DNA from: Heliocidaris tuberculata
Taxonomy: Eukaryota; Echinodermata; Echinoidea; Camarodonta; Echinometridae
Direction: 5' to 3'
NCBI GenBank assembly: GCA_025618425.1
Contig: CM046832.1
Span: 25,206,059-25,270,058 of the forward strand
Length of the DNA: 64,000 nucleotides
The notes beneath the pieces are model-generated. The model worked only from the letters and a program-made list of their open reading frames with translations, did not search any database and was not told where the DNA came from. Positions 14,101-23,314 of this stretch are shown one piece after another (within the stretch, counting starts at the first letter, position 1; every line of letters starts with the position of its first letter). Both the position numbers and the translations under genes were made by a program.

Positions 14101-17100
14101 ATTCAACCAAATGATATTGAACTAACAATGTGATAACATCTTAAAATTATAAAGCATGCCACATTTTGCCACATAAATTTATGAAGTGGCAGACAGACTT
14201 TGTTAGGTCCCTAGCTTTGATGTACTTAGCTGAATGTTGATTACATGCAAAATAATTGGCAAATTATGTTCATATTCACTGATGTTATATCATCACCCTT
14301 CACTCCTTTTCCGATTCCTAAGTTAAAAAAACAAAGTAACCTGCTTAGATACAACTATCATTTGCTTGTCAAGTTCCAGAAATAATTTGTTGTTACAGTG
14401 GAACCTCATTATAAAGAATGCTTTTTAATTAAGCTTTCATTGTATTTGGTAATATTGCCGGTCGGATTTCTTTATATTCTTTTTTATGCCTCCGCCCACC
14501 AAAGGTGGTGCCAAAGGCATTATGTTTTCGGGTTGTCTGTCTGTCCGTCCGTCCCGCTTTCTTGTTCTAGCGATAACTCAAGAACCATATGAGGTATGAA
14601 CTTCAAACTTGGTGCTAATATGTATCACCATAGGAAGACGATCTGATTAGATTTTGGGGTAGGTAGTTCAAAGGTCAAGGTCACAGAGGCCAATTTTTCT
14701 GAAATTTCAGATGTTAGGCTCGTTCTAGCGATAACTCAAGAACCATTTGAGGTATGAACTTCAAACTTAGTGCTAGAATGTATCATCATAGGAAGACGAT
14801 CTGATTAGATTTTGGGGTACGTAGGTCAAAGGTCAAGGTCACAGGCCAATTTCTGAAATTTCACGTGTTAGCCTCATTCTAGCGATAAGTCAGGAACCAT
14901 TTGAGATATGAACTTCAAACTTAGTGCTAGTATGTATCACCATATGAAGAGGATCTGATTAGATTTTGGGGTACGTAGGTCAAGGGTCACAGGTCAATTT
15001 CTGAAATTTCAGGTATAAGCCTTGTTAATGCGATATCTCAACCATTTGAGGTATGAACTTCAAACTTAGTACTAGTATGTATCACCATAGAAAGATGATC
15101 TGGTTAGATTTTGGGATACGAAGGTTAAAGGTCACAGAGGTCAATTCTGAAATTGCAGGTTTTAGCCTTAAAGTGATATAGATCTCAAGAACCATTTGAT
15201 CCATTAACTTCAAACTTGGAACTAGTATGCATCACCATAATGAGACGAACTGATCTGGTAAGGGTGATAGTTAATTCATTCATTCGTTTAGACTGATATT
15301 TTTTAATAATTTTTTTTTTTCCAAGGTCAGCGCTCCGTTTTTAAAGATTCAACTTATTGTGTCACTTATTTTCTTTTTAAAATCAATGTTTCATATGTCC
15401 TGGTTTCTATAGTCTGTTACTATTTGATTCTCTCTTGTATATTTCTTGTATCATTTATTTATTTATTTATTTATGTAACTTTTTTTTTTAATGCTTGTTT
15501 TGTTAACTTTCCTGCCAGTGGAGGACGAATTTCTGTATGTTTAATCAGACAATAAAGTTCTTGAATCTTGAATTGAATCTTGATTAGATTTTTGTTCATG
15601 TAGGTCAAAGGTGACAGGTCATAGAGGTCATTATACAGGTGTATGTGAAATTAATGTGTTTTTTTTACTTTTTTATCACCATATCTCAACTATTTTGTAT
15701 TCATGACTAGGAGGATATAAAGTGATCAGACTTTTGGGTTATGATGTGTAAGGTCAAATGTCAAAGAGGTCAATTAACATGTAATTAGAGGCTTTTTATT
15801 CTGGTTATCACAAGATTTCAGGAACAGTTTGAGCCATCAACTGAATTTAGACGGAGGCATATAGGAGACGCAGTCGCATTCATCTTGTTTCCCTTCAGTG
15901 ATATATAGCAAGGTTTTAATATATAACAAGGCAATTTCTTTGGTTCCAGTGTGTTGGTTGTAACGAGGTTCCACTGTATTATACTCCGGATTCGTCATAC
16001 ATGCATCTAATGAGCTTTTATGTGAAAATGGCTCAGAGACATTAAGTCGTAGGTCTTTTACAAACACTACATTGCGTTATTACGAAGGTAAATATTCAGC
16101 ATGATGGTTAAGCGTTTTCGAAATAGCAATAATGTGTAAACTAATATGGTTGACAAACAACACCTTTACTTGAAATAAGAAGACAGATTAGATTGTCTGT
16201 GTGATTTGCTGAGTGAATGGAAACTGAATTAACACTGATCAACAATACAATGTTAATGCCAGAGGCTGACTTCAGTCGTTAGTGCATTTCATTTTAAATT
16301 TTCTAGCCCCGAGATTGAACCAAAAACAATATCTTGTATGTGACTATATTTGAATATATCACACACAAAAAACACATTATTAGTTGCTCATGGATATATA
16401 TATTTCATGCAATTCCCCCCACCCCCCAAAAAATAATAAATGAATAAATGAAGGAAAAAAATAAAATAATTTTAAAAAAATTATTACTTAAAAAAATATA
16501 AAAATAACAAAGTAAATCATATCTTGAAATAGAAATCAAAGTTCAAAAGTGCATACCTCGGGAAGAAAAAGAACGAATGAAATACGTTAGAATATATATT
16601 TCATCTGTAGGCTGTAATGTTTAGCATAACAGCATGTCAAATTTAGTCGATAATTTGATATTGCCCTTTTTTCTCTCAAGCAAATGTGCATGTAACGGAA
16701 AATAATATGAACAGGTTAAAGATTTATTAATTTGGGGGAGGATGGGAAGTCATATTGACCCCCATCAAAATATACATCGTGAAAGCCTAATCTGAATGGT
16801 TTGTACTGTCCGATTACGGTCTCCCCGATGCTTAAAATTATACAACACTATTTTTCCAATATAATCAAATTGATGGATGTGTTAGTAATCGCACGCACCC
16901 ATTCCAACAGTCTGAATCCAGGTTATTATGTAATGCGTATACTCAGTGTTATAGGTCGGAAAAGCAACCGCTAGAGTTGTCAAAATCGGAGTGTGTAAAC
17001 ATTTTAATATACATGTGTAATGAAGATGGAGTGTAATTTTAGGATTTCTGCATGAGTAAATCAACTAGTATATACAGTGCGTCCCAGAAAAAAAAGTTAA

Positions 17101-17928
17101 CAGTCAGAAAAAGTCTCCCCAAATTGATATTTCAAAATATTTGAAGCAAAATGTCGTCTCTTCTATTAAATAGCACCTAAAAGACCGTCGATATTTTACG
17201 CTCGAGTGAGCAAAGGCCACTTTTTTGAAAAGGTGCAAAATCCAGACGTGACAAGAATTGGTATTTGCTCTGGGTGGTATCTTCAAAGTTTAGAGTCTGA
17301 AAAGGCTTAGAAATATTCATATTTTAATCAGTAATAAACAAATCATGAAAAAACAGGGGGTTTTTTTTCTCTGTATGTACTTACGCATTTCATCAATATT
17401 TTAATGCTGCAGTAAAGCAATTAACTACTTTATTGAGTGTTTTGAAATATTGATTTTGGTGATTTTTTAATTCAAGCTGGCTTTCTCCGTCAACCATAAT
17501 GAATTGATGGGATATGTCATGAGACACAGAAAACAAAGCCTTTTCTTTCATAAGTTGCCTTATAATGAAAATTTCTAAGCCTTTTCAAGACTCTCATCTT
17601 TGCTGATACCAGCCAGAACCAGTACAAATTTTGTCAGCAGTGAATTTTCCACCATTTCACAACAATGGTTTTTGCTCACTCAAGCGTAAAATATCATTCG
17701 ATATTTTTGGTGATCTTGGTGATAGGAGAGACCCTAAGCTATCCATAGGTATGAAAATTTCATGAATATATTTTGAAACGTTCATGTGGGGAGACTTTTT
17801 CTAACTGTAAACTTTTAACAGTTCTCAAAGGCGTTGATATATACCAGCCAGAACAAAGACCAATTCGTGTCAAGTCTTGATTTTGCACCCTTTCAAATGG
17901 CCTTTCCGCACTCGAACGTAAAAAATAA

Positions 17929-17965
<37 letters not shown>

Positions 17966-20900
17966 GGGGGGGGGGTGTCATTTAATAGAAGAGACTCTGA
18001 ACTATCCACCCATATAAAAAAAAATTCTCACAAATATTTTGACTTTTTTGGGGGGGAGGGGGACTTTTTCTGAGTGTTAACTTTTGGGGGGACGCACTAT
18101 AGAACCATAATTAATCGACCATTGATTAGATTTTCATAACGTGCATTTACTTTTCCACTTAAAATTATACATGCAGTTTCGATTGCCAACATGGAAATTC
18201 ATTAGATACCATTTTGTGTACCATACTGGTACTTTTTAATGTAAATGAATATGCATTTTCCAAAATTTAAGATGATTTTTAAGTTTGGAAACGTTCAGTT
18301 TATTGCAGATCATAATCAAGGCAGTTATATTGTCGAATTCTAATGACATTTAAAGAACATGTATATACGTGTAGTAAATTTAAATACATCTGTTACTTTC
18401 ATTTTGTAAATTTTCTTCATTGCTATTACAGCTCAGGAAACTGAAAACAGTTCTCAACGAGTCACCCGTTCACGCGCAGCACGATCACCCATCATCACAT
18501 CGACATCGAAGTCCGCAACAACAAACTCCACGACGAGAAAGAGCCCGTACTTCAGTAGGAATAAAGTGCTGCCGTCACCAAACCGTACAAAATCATCTAC
18601 CTCATCGCAATGGACACCGCCTCGATCACCATACAACCTTGTCCAGGAGAGTTTGTTTCATGATCCGTGGAAACATCTTGTAGCTACCATCTTCCTGAAT
18701 AGGACGAAAGGTATACACCCCTCCCTTTATAAAAGAAAGAAATCAGTCAGTTTGTTGAAGATCGGAGTTGCTTGATGGGGTACAGCAGGTAAAAGGAAGA
18801 TTGTGATTTAGTACCAAAATACTCTCATGTTTGAATACAATTGACTTGAAAGAATGTGAGACTAATCCTGTGATGTAATTTTTTGCCATTCAGCAGTAAA
18901 CTGAATTTATATTTGATGAATATTTAACGTCAAATCAATTTAATATTTACCCATGTGTCAGTAGTGAATGTAGAAATTGATAAACAGGGAGCGGATCCTC
19001 CTCGAATCGGTAAAGATATGACGGAATACACCCTCACATTTCCTTTGCCGTCAATACCGATGCTCCACCCTATGCTGAATATATCCTTAAGATAGGTGCC
19101 CATTGTAATTTCAAGTTTTCAAACTGTTCAATGACTTCACTAATGTCCTGGGTTGTGGCTTAAATGCCAAGTCCACACTAATATCAAGTTGATTTGAATA
19201 AATAGAGTAGAATTAAACAAGCATAACAGTGAAAATTTTATTGAAATCGGATGTAAAATAAGAAAGTTGCGGCATTTTGAAGTTTTGCATTATTTCTTGA
19301 AACGGTGATATGCATAACATGGGCGGTGTGCAAATGAGTGAACCGATGATGTCACACACTCACTTTTCCTTATGTATATGAAATATATATTTCAATTTTT
19401 TGCTTCAGTAATGTAAAACATGGTTTGACTCCTTATGGAATATGTAAAATCATCATTATTGTAACTTATTTTGATACAACGGAGAGATTCTTTATTATCA
19501 CAACCATAAATATTGAAATATTTGAAATTTCATTATAAAATACATAAGGAAATGTGAGTGTGTGACATCATCGGTTCACTGATTTGCATACCGCCCATGT
19601 TATGCATATCACTGTTTCATGAAATAATAATAAACTTCAAAGTGCCGAAACTTTCTTATTTTACATCCGATTTCAGTGAAATTTTCACTGTTATGCTTGT
19701 TTGATTTTACTCTTATTTATTCAAACCAACTTGATATTATTGTAAACTTGGCCTTTGATATAATTTCGTGAATGTATTGCTTTGATTTTTTTTTTCTATT
19801 TGTTGTTTTAATATGTAGTCGGGAATGAATCTTATCAAAACACATTATCCTATATCTTATCTACATGCAGGATCGAAAGCAATTCCTGTTCTTTGGCAAT
19901 TCCTTCAGACCTGGGACACACCAGAGAAGACTCGATCAGCTGACTGGCAGCCTATCGCTGATCTAATTCAACCTCTAGGCCTTCATGAGAAGAGGGCTAA
20001 AATGCTCATCCGATTTTCTGGTAAGTATAACGAAAACAAATTTAAAAAGAAGCACATTAATTGTATTTTCTTTTCAGTGCAATAGGCCATTTTCGTTATA
20101 CATTCATGTTTAACCTCTTCGTCAAACCCCTAGTAATGAACCATTGGTGACACGACATTTGCTCCTGCGACGTTTGCTCCTCCGTCCATATCTCGAAAGG
20201 TCAAAGGTTAAGGTCAAGGTCATGATTTGGTTTTTTGTTCAGGACAATATGAAGATTAGGATTAGGGTTAGGGTTAGGTTTAGGTTTGGGATTAACATGG
20301 CAAAGTTAGACCGGAGCAATTGTCGCAGGAGCAAATGTCATGGAACCGAACCATTACGTCCATCTGTTACAAGTCATTGTATTTCACTAGTCAGATTGCA
20401 GATTGCAACTTTAAGTGTTGCTAGGTTGGGCAAGCCAAAATATTTCTCCAACCTAGCAACGCCTAATACATGCAATTTTACATTCTGACTATGGAAAAAG
20501 AATAGCTTTTCACAGGTGCATGTAATAGTTTGTCACTAGGCAAACGTGTAAAATTTGAATACATTACGAAAATGGCCTATTTGTTTGTGTTTTGTTTGGA
20601 TATGATATAAAATGTAATTTATTGCTTATCTTTTCCACGAGACAGTTAAAGTACTATTTACTCCATAGTTAAAGTTTCCTAATAACAATTTGACAAAACC
20701 CTTGTTTCACTAGTATTATTTTCATTAGCTTAAGATCTGGTAAATCTCTTTGGAAAAATAACCAACGAAACCAGGATGTGGCTTTTTCCCCCTCATCATC
20801 CTGTTCGTCAGTTTCTTAGAATTCATCAACCTCTCTCTTCTTGTAGAAGTTTTGCTCATAAACAAAAATTATATTCATATATACATATATACAAGGGTGG

Positions 20901-20998
20901 AAATATTCAGGAAATTCTTTTCATCGGGGGGGGGGGGGGGACGTAACAATAGGTCGTCTCCCCCTGATGAATTGCGTAACATATCTCCGCCACTGTAC

Positions 20999-21073
<75 letters not shown>

Positions 21074-22133
21074 TAACTATATATATATATATATACGATT
21101 TACATTTTTTTTTTTTGTACAGTTGGAGTAAATTAAAGGCATATAGGTATATTTCTTTTCTATTCCTATGCACCTTAGCATGCTCAAAAGGTTCAGATGT
21201 TTATTCTGTGTTATAGGAAATAAAATTTACAATGTTTTTCTATCATAGGCGTATAAGACGGGGGCCAAGAGTTACCACCCCTTATAATTTTGGAACTACC
21301 AATATTCGGGCAACCATTGCTTCATATTTGGGCAGCAGCATGTTTCCTTTGTACAGTAACTTGTAAATTCAGCGTGATATAATGTAATTTAATAATGAAA
21401 TTTGCCCTTTAAAACTTGAAATTAATATAAAATACATCACGAGAGGCTCGTCACAATTAAAAGGGAACACTTTTGTTCATCACTCGCTCGCTAAATTGTC
21501 ATGATTGTAGAAAAGTGGAAAGTTGATATTCGGGAAAGAAATAACGACAGCCAACGCTGGCAAAACTGTGCCCGTACGCTCATATTTGCTGTGGCTGCTT
21601 TTTGTTTTGTTTTCAATGGATGAATTGTTCGAATTTCTTTTTTTTTTTTTTTTCATAGATGAATTTCTGACGAAAGATTGGACTTATCCCATCGAGTTGT
21701 ACGGCATTGGGAAATATGGCAACGACTCCTACAGAATCTTCTGCGTCAATGAATGGAGAGAGGTATAACGAGTTTGTCTTTCTTGATTCCCACTTCCACA
21801 CCCTCTTTATCGGACTCTCACTCTCTCCTCTGATTATATCTTTGTGTCTTTCCCCTTCTATTTTTTTCTATATATTTCACATTCTTTCTCTGGTATAATT
21901 CATAATGTCTTAAAGTTAGATAGTACCTCTTTATTTTAAATCATGTTCTTTGATATTATGCATTGTGTTCAGCGTTTTAAGCCGTAATGTTGTCATAATT
22001 TTGTAGCAAATGGTGAATGTGTACATTGTCTTCATAAACTCCTTTTTCCCCCTTGTAGGTCAAACCGCAGGATCACATGCTGAACAAATACCATGACTGG
22101 CTTTGGGAGAACCATGAAAGACTAGGATTATGA
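197..22133 (+). CDS. MBD4: MBD4-like methyl-CpG-binding thymine/uracil DNA glycosylase (3' six coding exons; 5' end outside window)
   Basis: Nuclear base-excision-repair enzyme: MBD4 proteins bind methylated CpG and remove T or U mispaired with G after deamination. Coding exons are 197-640, 6980-7530, 18432-18710, 19871-20020, 21659-21762 and 22059-22133. All junctions are GT-AG and keep frame. Domains in order: an acidic Asp/Glu/Ser stretch; the MBD (GWTRK, then GKFDVYLTS, then [14 protein letters not shown]) split by the 641-6979 intron, with the two DNA-contacting Arg positions present; a long Lys/Ser/Pro linker with a second acidic patch; then the glycosylase domain, starting near SPYFSR and [16 protein letters not shown]. 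This carries the helix-hairpin-helix [18 protein letters not shown], the catalytic-type Asp in [12 protein letters not shown], and ends NHERLGL-stop, closely matching the vertebrate MBD4 C terminus. The 10.9-kb third intron is unusually long and has a weak donor. The start codon is not in the window. Identification is very secure; the first acceptor (196) is less so. Confidence 0.93.
669..1162. mobile_element. Fold-back (MITE-like) element in MBD4 intron
   Basis: The ends are imperfect inverted copies: GGACAC then GTCTTTCCGAAGGTT on the left, and aacctttggaaagac then gtgtcc on the right. Inside the left arm a short motif (ccgaaaatgaaaaagggttcat) recurs. No protein-coding content. Confidence 0.6.
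1163..1929. other. MBD4 intron sequence, no recognised feature
   Basis: AT-rich intron. It holds a C-tract near 1365-1380, a G-tract near 1865-1880 and part of a GC-skewed repeat around 1320-1380 that resembles the ends of repeats seen at 58.4 and 63.5 kb. I see no gene. Confidence 0.5.
1930..2800. repeat. Degenerate minisatellite-like array, tctgataagtgcccctttt unit
   Basis: About 870 bases in which ctgataagtgccccttt and variants (gagaggtgcccctt, aagaagtgcccctt, ataagagcccctctt) recur every 25-40 bases. The units are strongly diverged. A few further gtgcccc blocks occur near 3195-3235. Confidence 0.6.
3440..4335. mobile_element. Large fold-back element, arms about 350-400 bases
   Basis: ggctgccattttcttgatg at 3600-3618 is matched by its reverse complement at 4158-4176, and the flanks pair further outwards: gaattaaccccagaatata near 3458 against tatattttgaggttaattc near 4308-4326. 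The arms are diverged and there is no coding content, consistent with an old non-autonomous DNA transposon. Confidence 0.65.
4732..5972 (+). repeat. 156-bp-unit dispersed repeat, copy A (with nested MITE)
   Basis: It begins with the hairpin-forming tgcctccgcccaccgaaggtgg and ends ggaggcatataggagacgca. Internally, a unit starting tctagcgataactcaagaa recurs at 5141, 5297, 5453 and 5609, a constant 156-base period, with gaggtatgaacttcaaactt and cataggaagacgatctgatt in each unit. A palindromic MITE interrupts it at 4771-5089 and a T-tract follows it. Confidence 0.85.
4771..5089. mobile_element. Palindromic MITE nested in copy A, 3-bp target duplication ATT
   Basis: Terminal inverted arms about 105 bases long start ggccggaattcacaa and end ttgtgaattccggcc. 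The loop is about 110 bases. The host copy would read ggaggcattatgtttt without it, and ATT is present on both sides, so the insertion can be excised exactly. A 3-bp duplication suggests a Harbinger-like origin (inference). Confidence 0.85.
5973..6016. repeat. Poly(T) tract
   Basis: About 41 uninterrupted T, directly after copy A of the 156-bp-unit repeat. Confidence 0.9.
6017..6979. other. MBD4 intron sequence before the second MBD exon
   Basis: AT-rich intron with no recognised repeat. Short open frames are not conserved and do not join to neighbouring exons. Confidence 0.5.
6980..7530 (+). CDS. MBD4: MBD4 exon: second half of MBD and Lys/Ser-rich linker
   Basis: The acceptor is tgtttttcag at 6979. 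The first base completes the Ser codon split by the previous intron, giving the conserved MBD strand-turn SPEGKRLRS followed by [10 protein letters not shown]. Then comes a basic linker with repeated SPxK/TPTK motifs (possible CDK sites or AT-hook-like minor-groove contacts, inference only) and an acidic run of Asp/Glu near the end. The donor is GAGAG|gttcga at 7530/7531, weak, but its phase (one base of a codon) exactly fits the exon at 18432. If the donor is not used, the frame runs ten codons to a stop at 7554-7556. Confidence 0.87.
7531..8589. other. First part of the 10.9-kb MBD4 intron
   Basis: Contains the alternative stop at 7554-7556 that would end an unspliced MBD-only isoform. AT-rich, with no clear AATAAA in the first 400 bases and no other gene. 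Confidence 0.45.
8590..8744. mobile_element. Short inverted-repeat MITE (gggcccc...ggggccc)
   Basis: 155-base palindromic element: gggccccattgcataaaac at the left, ttatgcaacgggggccc at the right. Inner copies of accattaacggtaac and gttaccatggtagttaccat pair. A relative with similar core lies at 32124-32281. Confidence 0.8.
8745..10769. other. MBD4 intron sequence, no recognised gene
   Basis: AT-rich, with short tracts such as caacaacaacaac (8895) and T runs near 9940 and 10605-10623. A GC-richer patch near 9560-9615 has no coding potential that I can see. Confidence 0.45.
10770..11410 (+). repeat. 156-bp-unit dispersed repeat, copy C (diverged)
   Basis: Begins atgcctcagcccaaagaagg and ends gaggtgcagtcgcatccatc. 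Units with gaggtatgaagtttaaactt and gcatcaccataggtagacaa are recognisable but the copy is the most mutated of the four. It is interrupted by a (TG)n tract and G run at 11150-11205. Confidence 0.75.
11150..11206. repeat. (TG)n microsatellite followed by poly(G)
   Basis: tgtgtgtg run of about 40 bases, then a G run. Confidence 0.9.
11411..12348. other. MBD4 intron sequence, no recognised feature
   Basis: AT-rich; nothing with coding or repeat structure that I can support. Confidence 0.45.
12349..12727. mobile_element. TTAA-flanked MITE (piggyBac-like ends)
   Basis: Left TTAA-GGGGACCAGTTACC and right GGTAATTGGTCCCT-TTAA are inverted copies. The TTAA duplication and GGG/CCC ends are typical of piggyBac-derived non-autonomous elements. 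The 73-codon open frame inside is not recognisable. Confidence 0.6.
13183..13735. mobile_element. Fold-back element with long arms (agggcaat...attgccct)
   Basis: The outer ends agggcaat and attgccct are inverted. gacctgttcacaaa near 13308 pairs with tttgtgaacaggtc near 13713, and the arms at about 13399-13511 and 13579-13694 are near-perfect inverted copies (shared ggaatccagtttgcatac and acaagcctctgacaagctt). The spacer is about 70 bases. Part of the left half (13199-13290) contains tandem taggacat/caggacat motifs. Confidence 0.8.
13736..14483. other. MBD4 intron sequence, no recognised feature
   Basis: AT-rich intron; nothing supported. Confidence 0.45.
14484..15885 (+). repeat. 156-bp-unit dispersed repeat, copy B (with LINE-tail insertion)
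   Basis: Begins atgcctccgcccaccaaaggtgg and ends ggaggcatataggagacgcag. Units start near 14564, 14725 and 14878. Compared with copy D, it has an extra 326-base block at 15255-15580 flanked by tgat. Confidence 0.85.
15255..15580 (+). mobile_element. LINE 3'-end fragment inserted in repeat copy B
   Basis: The block ends cagacaataaagttcttgaa followed by short tcttgaat-type repeats, a tail typical of CR1/Daphne-like LINE 3'UTRs (from memory). The flanking tgat on both sides and the uninterrupted version in copy D support insertion. There is no coding part, so it is heavily 5'-truncated. Confidence 0.6.
15886..17073. other. MBD4 intron sequence, no recognised gene
   Basis: AT-rich; an A-rich stretch at 16420-16510. 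Nothing else supported. Confidence 0.45.
17074..18100. mobile_element. Composite inverted-repeat transposon relic (AGTGCGTCCC ends)
   Basis: Left end cagtgcgtcccagaaa with gttaacagtcagaaaaagtc; right end gactttttctgagtgttaac with gggacgcactata. Arms of 200+ bases are inverted: tgctcactcgagcgtaaaat-type sequence occurs in both. The right half contains two tandem versions of the arm (about 17575-17815 and 17816-18100), so the element has an internal duplication. A T/G homopolymer run lies at 17935-17975. Confidence 0.7.
18432..18710 (+). CDS. MBD4: MBD4 exon: start of glycosylase domain
   Basis: The acceptor is cattgctattacag at 18431, the donor GAAAG|gtatac at 18710. The exon opens with an Arg/Ser/Thr-rich linker, then [13 protein letters not shown], then [17 protein letters not shown] and [16 protein letters not shown], the hallmark beginning of the MBD4 glycosylase fold. 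A different reading frame is open over the same bases but matches nothing and does not join its neighbours. Confidence 0.95.
19163..19752. mobile_element. Fold-back element in MBD4 intron
   Basis: Left arm about 19167-19375 and right arm about 19545-19751 are inverted copies: aatatcaagttgatttgaat against attcaaaccaacttgatatt; catgggcggtgtgcaaat against atttgcataccgcccatg; gatgatgtcacacactcac against gtgagtgtgtgacatcatc. The loop is about 170 bases. No coding content. Confidence 0.85.
19871..20020 (+). CDS. MBD4: MBD4 exon: glycosylase helices
   Basis: The acceptor is ctacatgcag at 19870, the donor TTCTG|gtaagt (strong) at 20020. It encodes [12 protein letters not shown]...TRSADW...[19 protein letters not shown], the helical segment leading into the helix-hairpin-helix of MBD4-type enzymes. 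It enters and leaves with one base of a codon. Confidence 0.95.
20083..20580. mobile_element. Outer MITE (taggccattttcg...cgaaaatggccta)
   Basis: The terminal inverted repeats are 13 perfect bases, extending imperfectly inwards (ttatacattcatg against gaatacattacg). The middle contains an inverted pair of cacctagcaac-type sequence near 20420-20462. It carries another element at 20146-20347 and lies in the MBD4 intron between exons ending 20020 and starting 21659. Confidence 0.8.
20146..20347. mobile_element. Nested MITE with perfect 8-bp target duplication GAACCATT
   Basis: GAACCATT occurs at 20138-20145 and 20348-20355. The 202-base element has inverted ends sharing GACATTTGCTCCTGCGAC. An 8-base duplication is typical of hAT-family insertions. 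The middle holds attagggttagggttaggtt, a telomere-like stretch at about 20253-20285. Confidence 0.88.
20892..20995. mobile_element. Small CAGTGGCGGA-family element
   Basis: Ends caagggtggaaatat and atatctccgccactg are imperfect inverted copies, flanked by ta. It contains a G-tract. Related ends are at 54480-54802 and 56178. Confidence 0.55.
20999..21092. repeat. (TA)n microsatellite
   Basis: About 62 bases of uninterrupted TA, then (aaat)n and more TA to 21092, inside an MBD4 intron. Confidence 0.95.
21093..21658. other. MBD4 intron before HhH exon
   Basis: Includes T-rich acceptor tract at 21639-21656; nothing else recognised. Confidence 0.45.
21659..21762 (+). CDS. MBD4: MBD4 exon: helix-hairpin-helix
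   Basis: The acceptor is a T-rich tract ending catag at 21658, the donor GAGAG|gtataa at 21762. It encodes [18 protein letters not shown] and [17 protein letters not shown]. The LYGIGKYG hairpin is the DNA-backbone-binding HhH of this family. It leaves in phase 0. Confidence 0.95.
22059..22133 (+). CDS. MBD4: MBD4 terminal coding exon with catalytic Asp
   Basis: The acceptor is cccccttgtag at 22058. It encodes [19 protein letters not shown] and then ERLGL, followed by two tandem TGA stops (22131-22136). The Asp of PQDH corresponds to the catalytic Asp560 of human MBD4 (position from memory). The length and ending match vertebrate MBD4, so the protein is complete at its C terminus. Confidence 0.95.
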   Translation, partial: VKPQDHMLNKYHDWLWENHERLGL

Positions 22134-23017
22134 TGACGTCGATTCCGTATACACACTTTGGAACGTGTCTTTTGATGCTACGTTGATATTCCATTCAGCT
22201 CCATTATAATATACTGAAATAATATTAGACATGTGTGTGTATACATATTAGATGTTAGATAGATTAGATTAGATATTATATGTATAAACATGTACATACG
22301 TACATGTATTAGACTTGTATAGATACCCAGGGAGTTCTCAATTCTTAAAAAGAGATTCATCTTGGTACATTACTTGTGATATTTTTTTTCAGTAGAACTT
22401 GGGTGAGGGCTTGCCTCATAGTAACGATGGAATGTTATGAATTTGAATGGCGATGATATACAGGTATATCATGTTCTATCACTGCATGAATTCACAACGC
22501 TATAAGTTGTGCCCGAACTAAGAATGACATATAGGACAGCTAACGTAGTTGTACTTAGTTCAAAATTGTGTGTATCCCATGTCCTTTAAATGATAATGCA
22601 TGAGATTATCGTGACAGGTGAAAGCACCGTGTTAAATATGGTCGAGTTGAAGACGTATTTTAGGTGACACAAAAGGGCGTCGCGGTTGCCCCCATCTTTG
22701 CTGACAATTATTGTCCAAGAAGCAAAAAAAAAAGAACAAAAAAAAAAAAAGAACAAAAAGTTCTTCCGATATGTTGAAATTCGCTGACAGATGTTCCAAA
22801 AGTTTCCCAACAAGCATTGAAAAAAAAAAGTTATGAATGTTGGCGATTTGCCGACAGCGTATATAAAGATGCCAACTTTGCCGACACTTCCACAGCCCCT
22901 CTAGCGACGCCCAAGACGGTACCGTCCTGTAATGAGATAATCGTCACATCTCTGACTTGGAGCATTTCATGCAAAGTGTTACATTGTAATTTGAAAAGAG
23001 GTTGATTTTTTCTATGA

Positions 23018-23023
23018 ATAAAA
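23018..23023 (+). other. Candidate poly(A) signal for MBD4
   Basis: An AATAAA about 885 bases after the MBD4 stop is the first canonical signal I found on the plus strand downstream. The 3'UTR would run from 22134 to about 23.04 kb and contain an A-rich stretch at 22725-22760. This is positional inference only. Confidence 0.35.
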
Positions 23024-23314
23024 GATAACGATGCGTCTTTCATACAATTTTTTGGGGTAGACTGTTGCAACTTGAATCAGCGATATTCACTGCAAAAGAA
23101 GGGTTTGTTTCAACATTTTAAATGTTTGATATTTTGAATAGTCTAGGAAGACAAAGCTATCTGAATCACGTGATCTCATGTTACTCGTTAGGAAAATTGA
23201 TTAGTAATTTCACATATTCTCATATATCTCATACATGTATATCCGATTGTCATATACCTCAATGATGTCATATATCTGAATCCGTTATTACCACAGAATA
23301 TTTGAATATAAATG

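Noticed and set aside
18420..18775. Alternative-frame open frames over the MBD4 glycosylase exon
   Set aside because: Shadows; only the frame starting with QETENSSQ joins the neighbours and matches MBD4.
20144..20488. 114-codon plus-strand open frame
   Set aside because: Runs through two nested MITEs; Arg/Val repeats come from the ttaggg-like core.
20852..21173. Ile/Tyr-repeat open frames
   Set aside because: Translation of the (TA)n tract.
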